Positions 8,779 to 16,375 of a stretch of DNA of 56,037 nt are shown piece after piece. The position numbers and the translations under genes were made by a program. Source of the stretch: an uncultured bacterium (GTDB lineage Bacteria; Latescibacterota; UBA2968; UBA8231); NCBI GenBank assembly GCA_937942165.1, contig CALDFW010000052.1, forward strand, positions 1-56,037. Direction: 5' to 3'. A model generated the notes under the pieces. That model was not told where the DNA came from and ran no database searches. It saw only the letters and a list, made by a program, of their open reading frames with translations. The first letter of the stretch is position 1. Every line of letters begins with the position of its first letter.

Positions 8779-9459
8779 GTGTTAAAAAAACTCGTTCGAG
8801 CGTGTGGGTATGATGTGCGTCGACGCCGGTGGAGACCGGAGCATCTTGCCCGATTGGTCGAAGCGCGGACGGTGGTAGACGTAGGGGTTGCTTCTGGCAC
8901 GTGGGAACTGTACAAAGCCTTTCCCAACGCGCGCTTTGTCCTAGTGGAACCGCTGCGCGATTACGAACCAGAACTGCAGAAAATAGCGCGTCAATATCGA
9001 TGCGACATCGTGTATAAGGCCCTAGGGGATGTTGAAGAGCGGCGAGAAATATATGTGGATTCTGAAATACGTACGCGCTCTTCTTTGCACGAAAGGACGG
9101 AACTCACGCGCACTGGATCTGTGCTGGAGAAAAGGGAAATAGAAGTAACGACGCTGGATCGACTGCTCGAATCACATCCCGATTTAGAGAGGCCACTGCT
9201 CTTAAAGATCGATACAGAAGGATACGAGTTAAACGTCATACGAGGGGGAGCGGCTTTTCTACGTCAGGTTGACGTGGTTATAGCCGAAGTGTCCGTTGCC
9301 GAGCGTTTTTCCGGTTCATATGCTTTTGCCGAGTTTATTGGCACGATGGCCGAAGAGGGGTTTGACGTCCATGACTTTTTACGCCTGAGCTATCGCCGCG
9401 ATGGTACGGGCACCCAGATGGCCGATATTGCTTTTGTAAATCGCGACCGATTAGGCTAA
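8779..9459 (+). CDS. FkbM-family SAM-dependent methyltransferase
   Basis: 226 residues, with a GTG start at 8779 preceded by a GAGAGGGAAA purine run. The SAM-binding glycine loop is VVDVGVASGTWELYKAFP, followed by the acidic ribose-binding strand end FVLVEPL and the FkbM core LLKIDTEGYELNVIRGG (about residues 141-157). FkbM enzymes O-methylate sugars or polyketide hydroxyls; in bacteria with surface glycan genes they often methylate glycan residues. No partner glycan gene is adjacent, since neighbours are an aminotransferase and DHFR, so the substrate is open. The stop codon overlaps the stop of the DHFR gene by four bases (convergent). Confidence 0.85.
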   Translation: MLKKLVRACGYDVRRRRWRPEHLARLVEARTVVDVGVASGTWELYKAFPNARFVLVEPLRDYEPELQKIARQYRCDIVYKALGDVEERREIYVDSEIRTRSSLHERTELTRTGSVLEKREIEVTTLDRLLESHPDLERPLLLKIDTEGYELNVIRGGAAFLRQVDVVIAEVSVAERFSGSYAFAEFIGTMAEEGFDVHDFLRLSYRRDGTGTQMADIAFVNRDRLG

Positions 9460-9932
9460 CGTCGACGGTAGGTGGCAAAGGTCAGTTCATCTTCGCTGCG
9501 GCATTCGACTCTATTCCACTCCGTCCTTTCCCAAGACGGAAAAAAAGCATCTCCGTCGACCTGTTCTGGTATATGGGTCAACACCATCTCGTCGATTTGA
9601 GTCAGGGCCAGTCGATATATCTCAGCTCCACCTAGGATAAAGACTCTACCTTTGGCTTCCCGCTCGGCGCGTGTATAGGCAGCTTCTAGGCTGGTGAAGA
9701 CTTCGGCGTCCCCCTCCGCGGAATAATCCGCGTTCCGACTGAGGACAATGTTGAGTCGGCCGGGAAGCGGGCGGATCTGAAAGGATTCATACGTCTTTCT
9801 ACCGGCAATAACTGGATATCCGCGGGTCGTATCGCGGAAGTGTTTCATATCTGCTGGGTAGTGCCAAGGAATATCGTTTTTGCTGCCAATCACGCCGTTG
9901 CTACTTATGGCTGCGATAATGGTTTTTATCAC
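9456..9932 (-). CDS. folA: Dihydrofolate reductase
   Basis: A 158-residue NADPH-dependent enzyme reducing dihydrofolate to tetrahydrofolate for thymidylate and one-carbon metabolism. It has the canonical chromosomal DHFR length and motifs: IIAAISSNGVIGSKNDIPWHYPADMKHFR (substrate pocket with W23 and the acidic residue in PADM), GYPVIAGRKTYES (NADPH), LPGRLNIVLSR and VFILGGAEIYRLAL near residue 100. It is the last gene of the MCE lipid-transport operon: its ATG overlaps the stop of the ATPase gene by four bases. That pairing has no obvious metabolic logic and may only reflect operon insertion. I see no feature marking it as a drug-resistance variant. Confidence 0.93.
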   Translation of the reverse strand: MIKTIIAAISSNGVIGSKNDIPWHYPADMKHFRDTTRGYPVIAGRKTYESFQIRPLPGRLNIVLSRNADYSAEGDAEVFTSLEAAYTRAEREAKGRVFILGGAEIYRLALTQIDEMVLTHIPEQVDGDAFFPSWERTEWNRVECRSEDELTFATYRRR

Positions 9933-10672
9933 GATGATGCTTCTCCAGGGTGAAAAAAGGGGTAGACGACGTCGTGCTTTGAGCGTTGAGCCTCTCCGAC
10001 GGAGCCGGAAAATACCACTTGGCCCTCATCTAACATAAGGAGTCGTCCATCGAGTCGGTCAATGCTCAGCAACTCGTGCGTTACAATAACGATTGTGATA
10101 CCCAATGCTCGATTGAGCGTCAGCAAGAGTTCATCTATTTCCGCTGCCGTAACGGGGTCGAGTCCTGCGCTGGGTTCGTCGCAAAAGAGAATTTCGGGAT
10201 CTAGCGCCATTGCACGAGCAAGTGCCACTCGTTTGCGCATGCCCCCCGATAATTCGCTGGGCATGCGATCCTGCGTTCCCTCGAGGGATACGCTGGCCAG
10301 CCGCAAGCGGACAATTTGCTCAATCTGAGCAGGGGGCAGATCCGTATGCATCTCTAAGGGAAGAGCGATGTTTTCGCCTACGGTAAGTGAGTTGAGTAAC
10401 GCCCCGTATTGAAACATGACGCCAAGGCGTTTGGCCAACTCAGACTGACTTTCTTCATCGAGGTTAGCCGTATTTATGCCCAGGATCTCAACGCGCCCTT
10501 CGCGCGGCTCAATCAGGCCGGTGATGGTCTTTAGTAACGTGCTTTTACCGCATCCGCTTCCCCCCAGTATGACCGCAATTTCGCCCTTCCCAACCTCGGC
10601 ATCGATACCTTTTAAAACAGGAGTCTCGCCGTAGTCGACGCGGAGATTGGCTATGCGAATGGCCGTTTCCAT
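9929..10672 (-). CDS. mlaF: MCE/Mla-type lipid transporter ATPase (MlaF-like)
   Basis: 247 residues, starting at METAIRIANLRVDYG. It is the nucleotide-binding subunit of an inner-membrane complex moving phospholipid or other lipid between membranes. Walker A is GGSGCGKSTLL, the Q-loop lies in VMFQYGALLNSL (the QYGALFDSL-type signature of MlaF/Ttg2A), the ABC signature is LSGGMRKRVALARA and Walker B is EILFCDEPSAGLDP with a following H in VTHEL. All catalytic elements are intact. The start chosen leaves a seven-base gap after the permease stop; an upstream in-frame ATG (10717) would overlap the permease by 38 bases and adds a non-family N-terminus. The stop overlaps folA. Confidence 0.9.
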   Translation of the reverse strand: METAIRIANLRVDYGETPVLKGIDAEVGKGEIAVILGGSGCGKSTLLKTITGLIEPREGRVEILGINTANLDEESQSELAKRLGVMFQYGALLNSLTVGENIALPLEMHTDLPPAQIEQIVRLRLASVSLEGTQDRMPSELSGGMRKRVALARAMALDPEILFCDEPSAGLDPVTAAEIDELLLTLNRALGITIVIVTHELLSIDRLDGRLLMLDEGQVVFSGSVGEAQRSKHDVVYPFFHPGEASS

Positions 10673-10679
10673 GAGGGCA

Positions 10680-11768
10680 CTAGTAGAAAAGCAGGTTAAA
10701 GGCGAGGTCGAGGACAATAATCCCGACGAGTGAACTGACGACTGCCGAAGTTATAGCCTGGCCTACTCCCACCGCTCCGCCGCTAAAGTTTACACCTCGA
10801 TAGACGGCTATGACTGTGATGATCCACGCAAAAAAAGCGCTTTTGATCAACCCAGTTAGAATGTCTTTCAAAAAGAGCGAGGAGAGGATTTGCGTGACAA
10901 AGGCTGCCGGGGAAATACCCATGGAGAAGACGCCAATAACCGTGCCGCCGAGGATGCCTACAAAGTCGGCCATGACGGTTAGTAGTGGAACCGTTACAAC
11001 CATCGCCCACATTTTTGGAACAGCGACAAAGCGAAGGGGTTCAAGGGCCATGGTGCGAAGTGCGTCCAGCTCTTCGGAAAACTTCATAGTGGCGATCTCT
11101 GCTGCTATCGCAGACCCAGATCGTCCAGCGACCATAATTGCGGTCATAAGAGGGCCCAGCTCGGTGGTGATGCCAATGGCCAGCAGATCGGCCACATAGA
11201 TGTCTGCGCCAAACTGGCGCAGCTGAGCTGCTGACTGTAGAGCCGAAACGGCGCCGATTAGAAATAAGATGAGCCCGATAATTGGCAGGGCTTGAGCTCC
11301 AATTGCATAGGCCTGGTCAACAAAGGCATCTCGTCGAATAGCGCGTCGATTCCATAGGGCTTGGACGCTAAAGTAGCTGAGATCAGCCATGAGATAGAGA
11401 AAGTCTGCTGCGTGTTCGATAAATCTATAAGCCGAAGCACCGAAACGCTCTAAGAAGGGGATACGCGCCGGCGTTGGCTTGGCCGCAGCAGGAAGAGGAG
11501 TGGCAAATTGAAAAATAGACTGTAGATGTTCGGGGAGGGGGCCTAGTTGCAACGAGCTTTCATGCTGATTCGCCAGCGCTGAAAGCTGATGGAGAAACAG
11601 AGCGCCCGCTGTGTCGAGACGCTCTAGTGTATCGAGATTTACCTGCCACTGAGCTGAGGGATGTTCGGAGAATAGCAGGCGAACGGTTTGGTCGACTTCG
11701 GAGAGGTTGCTAAGGACCAGCGCATCGCTGAGAAATAGAGTTGACCCTTGGTTATAAACGGAGCTCAT
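10680..11768 (-). CDS. mlaE: MlaE-type lipid transporter permease with an N-terminal STAS domain
   Basis: 362 residues. The first ~100 form a STAS-like domain (FSEHPSAQWQVNLDTLERLDTAGALFLHQLSALA), equivalent to the separate protein MlaB in Enterobacteria, fused to an MlaE permease with about five membrane segments: ALPIIGLILFLIGAVSALQSAAQLRQFGADIYVADLLAIGITTELGP, MTAIMVAGRSGSAIAAEIATMKFSEELDAL (the coupling helix EIGTMK-type motif), VTVPLLTVMADFVGILGG and a C-terminal AVVSSLVGIIVLDLAFNLLFY. It forms the membrane channel part of the complex with the ATPase next door and the MCE protein upstream. The start overlaps the stop of the barrel gene by four bases (ATGA), implying translational coupling. 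Confidence 0.9.
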   Translation of the reverse strand: MSSVYNQGSTLFLSDALVLSNLSEVDQTVRLLFSEHPSAQWQVNLDTLERLDTAGALFLHQLSALANQHESSLQLGPLPEHLQSIFQFATPLPAAAKPTPARIPFLERFGASAYRFIEHAADFLYLMADLSYFSVQALWNRRAIRRDAFVDQAYAIGAQALPIIGLILFLIGAVSALQSAAQLRQFGADIYVADLLAIGITTELGPLMTAIMVAGRSGSAIAAEIATMKFSEELDALRTMALEPLRFVAVPKMWAMVVTVPLLTVMADFVGILGGTVIGVFSMGISPAAFVTQILSSLFLKDILTGLIKSAFFAWIITVIAVYRGVNFSGGAVGVGQAITSAVVSSLVGIIVLDLAFNLLFY

Positions 11769-13291
11769 AGCAGGTAGACGAAACGCAGCAATGCCTGCTG
11801 CTCGGATTGCAGGCGCAGGATGGGTTTTCTGCGCTGCACGTCGAGGACCAAATCGAGGTTGATATAGCGACTAAGCTGTATGCGCCAGCGGTTTTCTAGG
11901 GAAAATTCCCAGGCCTTTGTTCTGAGGCCGGGGATAAGGAGTTCGAACTCGGAGTCGAGGCTGACAAAGCGCGAAATACGCGAGTCGAGAACGAGCAGCG
12001 TTTCCAAACCGGTGCTCGTAGCAGTTTCAATTTGACGTGCCGTGGTCCGGTCCTGGCTCAGGTCATAGGTGTCAAAGACATAGGTTTGTCTCGCACCGAG
12101 ACCAACGCGCATGGCTAAGTTGAGCGGGAAGCTGCGCACGAGCTGAGCGTTTATGCCGAATCCCTGGCTAAATTCAAGGGGACTGAGCGCGGGTGAGATG
12201 GTGAATTCACTGATGTTGAACAGCGAGGTGGTATCACCCTTGGTGTTAATTTGACTGAGGCGTTGGGGTTGATCAAATCGCGCTTCAGTAGCAAATAATT
12301 TGGTCGATATTTGTCCGCGTAGGTAGGGGCCAAATCGATCAGAGAGGCCGCGGTATATGTACGTGCCGCGCAGGTCGAGGTCATCGATCGACTTACGAAA
12401 TGCGTCGCCTTCTTCGCGCGTGAAACCCTCTTCGACAATAAACCGTATGTTGGCAAAGGTGTTTTCTGAATTATAGCTAGTTCGGCCAAATACCTGAGCT
12501 GAAAGCGAAAAGATAGACAGGTCGTTGCCCGTCGTATTTTGCGAGGTGGTAAACTGGGTAGAGCCGCTCAGCTGCCATGAAGTTTTCCAATTTGAGGAGC
12601 GGCCCTGCCCGAGCAAGCCCTGCAAGGTGGGCGGGTAGAAGCCGATAAAGCGGAGCGTGCTGGTGTCGACGACAAGGTTGCGCTGTATGAGCTCTCCCGG
12701 CTCGAGGCGCACGCTAAATTTGCGCGTTGTCGATATGTTGTCGCCTACGCTGAGCACCGTGTAGACGCCCGGCGGGAGTAGCCACGTTTTTACGGCTTCT
12801 CCGCGTTCTTCCTCAATCCCAAATCCAATACCATAGTTTTCTCGCTGGTCTTGCCAATACAGCTCGTAAGACTCATTTACGGAAGTCCGGTTGTCATCGA
12901 TTACGTTAATGACGAGCCCCGACCAAAAAGGCTTAACGAGCGTGGTCATTCCTTCGCGGACCTCGACGGTGCGGCTCATCATTTGAGCGATGGACCCCGA
13001 ACCGATAAAAACCTCATAGTAGCCAGGGGCAAGCATGACGCCGGTGCCAGGGTTGGCCTCAGTCACCTCGTCGTTACCCTGAAATACGCGGTAGCTCGGT
13101 TCGTTTAGGGGATTGGACATTGCGGGGACAAAGAGAAAACCCTTCCCCTTGGGTATGAGCGAGGGGTCGCGCTCTAGCTGCGCGCGAGAAGGCGGTGAAA
13201 TCCAACTATAGCTCTTGTCTTGGGCCTGTGTAAGTGAGGCTCCCATACAGAAGAAGATGATAAGGAGGTGCAGTAGGCGCATAGTGTTCAT
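11765..13291 (-). CDS. Predicted outer-membrane beta-barrel protein of the MCE operon
   Basis: 508 residues with a signal peptide (MRLLHLLIIFFCMGASLTQAQ; the ATG at 13291 encodes MNTMRLL, so 13282 is an alternative start). After it come two or three PEGA-like small beta domains (about 30-200: VMLAPGYYEVFIGSG, WLLPPGVYTVLSVGD), then a C-terminal half of alternating hydrophobic strands (SWQLSGSTQFTTSQ, FSLSAQVFGRTSY, FSQGFGINAQLV, MRVGLGARQTYVF, LDSEFELLIPG, WRIQLSRYINLDLVLDV) and an end RFVYLL, consistent with a barrel of roughly 14-16 strands. I do not recognise a named family. Sitting inside an MCE operon with four-base overlaps on both sides, it is a good candidate for the outer-membrane end of the lipid pathway, in place of MlaA. 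Confidence 0.7.
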   Translation of the reverse strand: MNTMRLLHLLIIFFCMGASLTQAQDKSYSWISPPSRAQLERDPSLIPKGKGFLFVPAMSNPLNEPSYRVFQGNDEVTEANPGTGVMLAPGYYEVFIGSGSIAQMMSRTVEVREGMTTLVKPFWSGLVINVIDDNRTSVNESYELYWQDQRENYGIGFGIEEERGEAVKTWLLPPGVYTVLSVGDNISTTRKFSVRLEPGELIQRNLVVDTSTLRFIGFYPPTLQGLLGQGRSSNWKTSWQLSGSTQFTTSQNTTGNDLSIFSLSAQVFGRTSYNSENTFANIRFIVEEGFTREEGDAFRKSIDDLDLRGTYIYRGLSDRFGPYLRGQISTKLFATEARFDQPQRLSQINTKGDTTSLFNISEFTISPALSPLEFSQGFGINAQLVRSFPLNLAMRVGLGARQTYVFDTYDLSQDRTTARQIETATSTGLETLLVLDSRISRFVSLDSEFELLIPGLRTKAWEFSLENRWRIQLSRYINLDLVLDVQRRKPILRLQSEQQALLRFVYLL

Positions 13292-14067
13292 TGTGCGATC
13301 TTACCCGGAATGAGCTCGTAGTCTTCCTCATCGGTTTCTAGCCTATTGTCTTTTAAATCCTCGACGCTGCTGGTAGGTACGACTTGGAGAGAATCGATGG
13401 TGAGTTCTTCCGTAGAGTTACCCCGCTGCATATTGAGAAAGAGAAAATCAATCTCGCGCATGGAGGTTTCCATCTGCTGTCCCAGAATCTGGCTAAATGC
13501 AGCCACGGTGTGCTTCATTTTGGGAAAGAATACCTGACGTTCCTCATCAAAGTCTTTTTGCCATACCACTAGGGCATCTTCTTGGCGCACCAGCTCCATA
13601 CTCATTGCAAGATGGGACGCCCATACGTCTCCGCTGTCGAAGCGTTCCACTGCCTTTACCACACCACTGAGCACATAGTCTGGGCGCCGGTCGTAAAAGT
13701 CGCGGTCGCCGCCTACATACGTAAAGAGGTTGGCCTGGCGTAGATACTGCTGAACAGCATCAGTAAAGAGATCTCCCGGTCGCGTGATCCAACTGTGTAG
13801 CGGATCGCGATGTAGTTCGTATCGGTCGCGGCGGAAAACGATTTCCGTGCGGTTGTAGGCCCGCTGGACATCGAATGTTTTAACCTGGACCTGAACAGCG
13901 TAGGGGCGCTCAGACTGAGCTAAGCCACCTTGCACAACTTCGGTGCCAAAGTCGTAGAAACGCCGCTGAGGGAGCTCCGCATTGCCCCCGAGAATTTGTG
14001 CACAACCGCTGCATACAAGAGCGATTGAGAGAGGCAGGACATATTTCCGAGCGTTATTCTGAGCCAC
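13288..14067 (-). CDS. ABC-type transport auxiliary lipoprotein (PqiC/YmbA-like)
   Basis: 259 residues with a lipoprotein signal (KYVLPLSIALVCSGCAQ, lipobox VCSGC). The body has the PqiC-type pattern: RRFYDFGT, VQVKTFDVQRAYNRTEIVFRRDRYELHRDPLHSWITRPGDLFTDAVQQYL, RPDYVLSGVVKAVERFD and VWQKDFDEER, after which the C-terminal ~70 residues are acidic and unlike the family core. Such lipoproteins sit in the periplasm on the outer membrane and bind the end of an MCE tube or act as its acceptor. The gene overlaps the MCE gene upstream by 14 bases and the barrel gene downstream by four. Confidence 0.85.
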   Translation of the reverse strand: MAQNNARKYVLPLSIALVCSGCAQILGGNAELPQRRFYDFGTEVVQGGLAQSERPYAVQVQVKTFDVQRAYNRTEIVFRRDRYELHRDPLHSWITRPGDLFTDAVQQYLRQANLFTYVGGDRDFYDRRPDYVLSGVVKAVERFDSGDVWASHLAMSMELVRQEDALVVWQKDFDEERQVFFPKMKHTVAAFSQILGQQMETSMREIDFLFLNMQRGNSTEELTIDSLQVVPTSSVEDLKDNRLETDEEDYELIPGKIAQ

Positions 14068-15040
14068 TATTACGTCCTCCCCCGCGGATGAGCACGGCCG
14101 GGTTCTCGCGGATTAGCTCCGTTGTTTCGCGAACGTTTTGTAGGGTCTCTTCTAAATCCTGCATAGCGCGAAGCAGGTTTTGTCGGCTCGCGCCAACAGT
14201 TTGGTCAACGCCGACAAACGTTCGGTCTATGTTCTGCACCATGGTGTCGGCCCGTGCTATGAGAAGGGGTAGGGGACCGTCCATCTGCAGGCGGATCGCT
14301 CGCATAGTTTCACTAAAGTCGTCGACCGAACGCTGCACCTGGTCTCCGGCTAGCAGACTGTGAAGTGAATCCATCGTTGCGTTCATGCTCTGAGTGGTCG
14401 ATGTGAGTAGTTGGCTTGTTTGACGGATTTGGAGAAGCGTGCTGTCCAACGTTGAGCGGTTGTCCTGTACAAAGTCGTTTGTCGTCTCGACTAGGTCGCC
14501 CGCATTGGACAGCAGACGCGTAAAAACGAGCTGATTCTCTGTGCTGAGTAACTTGTTGAAGTTATCGACGGACTGTTCAATTTTGACGGTTAAAACTTCT
14601 GCGCGCTCTTGAAGGTTGCTGAAGAATGTGTCGCCGGCTCTGATGGGAGAACCGGAGGGGAGCGGAGCGGCTTCGTTGCTCCCGCCGTATAGTTCAATGT
14701 ACTTGAGGCCGGTTATTCCGAGCGATGCCATGCGTGCTTCGGTGTCTACGCGAATTGCGTTTTCTGCGCTGCGCTGCTCAACGGATATCTCGACTACGAC
14801 CGTATTAACGTCTTCAGCAGAAATGTAAATATCTTCGACTCTTCCTACGCTATAGCCGAGATATTTGACGGCTGCTCCTTTGTTGAGGCCGCTGACGGGC
14901 GCGTCGGTGAACTCAATGGTGTAAAGGTCTCTTTTACCCAGAAGCCGGGTCCCGATTACCGCTGCAAGAAAGAGCCCAAGCGCGGAGAGGGCGACGAGAA
15001 AAAAAAGTGCAAGTCGTACTTTTTGTGCCCTAGTGGCCAT
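14054..15040 (-). CDS. mlaD: MCE-domain protein (MlaD/PqiB-like) with a long coiled coil
   Basis: 328 residues: one N-terminal membrane anchor (LALFFLVALSALGLFLAAVIG), a single MCE domain (about 38-120: YTIEFTDAPVSGLNKGAAVKYLGYSVGRVEDI...GITGLKYIEL), then a ~180-residue predicted coiled-coil (LQERAEVLTVKIEQSVDNFNKLL ... LRAMQDLEETLQNVRETTELI) ending in RENPAVLIRGG, a motif common at the end of this family. It should form a hexameric ring and helical tube in the periplasm that shuttles lipid. It is the first gene of a six-gene operon (MCE, lipoprotein, barrel, permease, ATPase, folA). The C-terminal Gly-rich tail (GGGRNSGSE) is typical. No MlaC-type shuttle gene is present nearby. Confidence 0.9.
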   Translation of the reverse strand: MATRAQKVRLALFFLVALSALGLFLAAVIGTRLLGKRDLYTIEFTDAPVSGLNKGAAVKYLGYSVGRVEDIYISAEDVNTVVVEISVEQRSAENAIRVDTEARMASLGITGLKYIELYGGSNEAAPLPSGSPIRAGDTFFSNLQERAEVLTVKIEQSVDNFNKLLSTENQLVFTRLLSNAGDLVETTNDFVQDNRSTLDSTLLQIRQTSQLLTSTTQSMNATMDSLHSLLAGDQVQRSVDDFSETMRAIRLQMDGPLPLLIARADTMVQNIDRTFVGVDQTVGASRQNLLRAMQDLEETLQNVRETTELIRENPAVLIRGGGRNSGSE

Positions 15041-15049
15041 GGAATGTCT

Positions 15050-15066
15050 CTCTGTTCAAAACAGAG
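15050..15066 (-). promoter_or_regulatory. Inverted repeat just upstream of the MCE operon start
   Basis: CTCTGT - five-base spacer - ACAGAG, perfect 6-bp arms, ending 10 bases before the ATG of the MCE gene (minus strand). The only purine-rich stretch that could act as a ribosome binding site (AGAGAG) overlaps the proximal arm, so a hairpin could hide it; equally it may be a DNA operator. The 117 bases between the MCE gene and the lipid kinase gene show no clear sigma-70 hexamers to my eye. Confidence 0.3.
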
Positions 15067-15157
15067 CAGGTCGAGTGAATGGAGTGCATTTACTGTGCCT
15101 TGTGGGAATATGAGAATTGTACAAGTCTTTTGCAAGCGCGCAGATTGGCCTGGGCGG

Positions 15158-16033
15158 CTATGCGGTAGGGAGGATGACGCGCAGGGCCTTTGGAACCGAA
15201 GTTACCCTTAGCGTCGTGGTGCCACAGCGCTCACCGTCAGCAGAGAACAAACGTTCGGTTTCGCCTGAAATTTCCAGCGCCTCTGTGCGCACTATGTGCA
15301 CGGATGGATGGTGAATATGGCGACCGAGAAATACGCTGGGGAGCAGAGATAGAGCCTGTGCATAAGTGAGCGGCTCTATGATGCACACGTCGAGTAGGCC
15401 GTCCTGTGGATCGGCATTGGGCGCGATTTGCATGCCGCCCCCGTAAGAGCGGGTATTGGCACTGGCAACGAGAAAGACAGGCCCCTCAAAACGCCCGAAC
15501 GAACCGCTTAGGGTTGTTTGGGGTGGTGTAAAATGTCGCAAATGGCGCAGTGCTTGTAGCACATAGCCCGCCGTCCCGCCCAGCGGAGCCTGCCCCGCCT
15601 CCATGGCCGCGCTCACTTCGGCATCAAATCCGTAGGCGACAACGGTGGAAAAATAGCGGTCCCCGCAGCGGCCCAAGTCGATGGGGACGGCGCGCCCCTC
15701 GACCAGCGTTTGCACGGCTTTGCTAAGGGTGCGTGGCACGCCGAGGCCCCGTGCAAAGTCGTTGGCAGTGCCAAAGGGCAACAGGCCTAGGGTCGTCGGC
15801 GTGTTTAGAAGCGCTGGTACGACTTCCGACAGGGTGCCGTCCCCTCCGCAAACGGCCACTGTTTCAACGCCCTCAGAGACGGCCTGCGCAGCGAGTTGGT
15901 AACCGTGTCCCTTTTGGTGGGTATAGTGCAGTTCGACGGTTATACCGTCTCGCTGTAGTTGCAGGGCAGCCCGTTCAGCAAAGCGTCGAGCACGTCCCTG
16001 GCCTGCTACGGGGTTGGCCAATATCCAAATCAT
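15158..16033 (-). CDS. Diacylglycerol/lipid kinase family protein (YegS-like)
   Basis: 291 residues from ATG 16031-16033, which begins directly at the family start MIWILANPVAGQGRARR; a longer open frame upstream is not family-like. It belongs to the DAGK catalytic fold: NPVAG (phosphate-binding), VAVCGGDGTLSEVVPAL (GGDGT nucleotide loop), GLLPFGTANDFARGLGVP (FGTxNDFAR) and the C-terminal beta-sandwich with APNADPQDGLLDVCIIEP. It phosphorylates a lipid such as diacylglycerol on the inner face of the inner membrane. It lies upstream of the MCE lipid-transport operon on the same strand (117-base gap), so a shared role in envelope lipid turnover is plausible but inferred. Confidence 0.88.
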   Translation of the reverse strand: MIWILANPVAGQGRARRFAERAALQLQRDGITVELHYTHQKGHGYQLAAQAVSEGVETVAVCGGDGTLSEVVPALLNTPTTLGLLPFGTANDFARGLGVPRTLSKAVQTLVEGRAVPIDLGRCGDRYFSTVVAYGFDAEVSAAMEAGQAPLGGTAGYVLQALRHLRHFTPPQTTLSGSFGRFEGPVFLVASANTRSYGGGMQIAPNADPQDGLLDVCIIEPLTYAQALSLLPSVFLGRHIHHPSVHIVRTEALEISGETERLFSADGERCGTTTLRVTSVPKALRVILPTA

Positions 16034-16115
16034 GGTTTGCCGTTGTAGAAAATGGAGTTCGTTCCTATGTATGATACGATAATGTGGTCCCATTGCCCAC
16101 GGGGAGAATGTCTTA

Positions 16116-16277
16116 GTGTCTGATGCTACAGAGGACAACAAAAAGCAGGACAAGCGAGAGCTGCGCGAGCAAATAGCGCATCCCTATATAACGAGGCAGC
16201 ACCTGAAGCCCCCTCGTGCCAAGGAGGAGAAGCCCTCGGAGGACAGGCCTCTCAAAGGGGCTAAACCTTGTGATTGA
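16116..16277 (+). CDS. Candidate 53-residue highly charged small protein
   Basis: This stretch between the lipid kinase and fatty acyl reductase genes would otherwise be empty for 342 bases. It holds a GTG-started frame with a strong ribosome binding site (GGAGA at 16103-16107, eight-base spacing), running 53 codons to TGA. The predicted product starts MSDATEDNKKQDKREL and has about half charged residues, with PPRAKEEKP and no hydrophobic segment, so it would be soluble and probably disordered. Codon use looks like neighbouring genes. The family is unknown; small acidic/basic proteins of this type can be nucleic-acid or ribosome associated, but that is only a possibility. It could also be chance. 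Confidence 0.5.
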   Translation: MSDATEDNKKQDKRELREQIAHPYITRQHLKPPRAKEEKPSEDRPLKGAKPCD

Positions 16278-16294
16278 ACAGACTAGCTCCTATA

Positions 16295-16323
16295 TTTACA
16301 AGTCTAAATATTTACTGTATTTA
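16295..16323 (+). promoter_or_regulatory. Possible sigma-70-type promoter for the fatty acyl-CoA reductase gene
   Basis: TTTACA (one mismatch to TTGACA), 17-base spacer, then TATTTA (four of six to TATAAT) in an AT-rich patch unlike the surrounding DNA. It would give a leader of about 45 bases before the ATG at 16376. The match is moderate and untested. Confidence 0.35.
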
Positions 16324-16375
16324 TGAGTCTATTTTGCACTTTGTGTAGTCGATAAAACTGGGCTTTTACCGATTA

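Noticed and set aside
9456..9932. Trimethoprim-resistant DHFR
   Set aside because: Chromosomal-type sequence and a housekeeping operon; no mobile element nearby.
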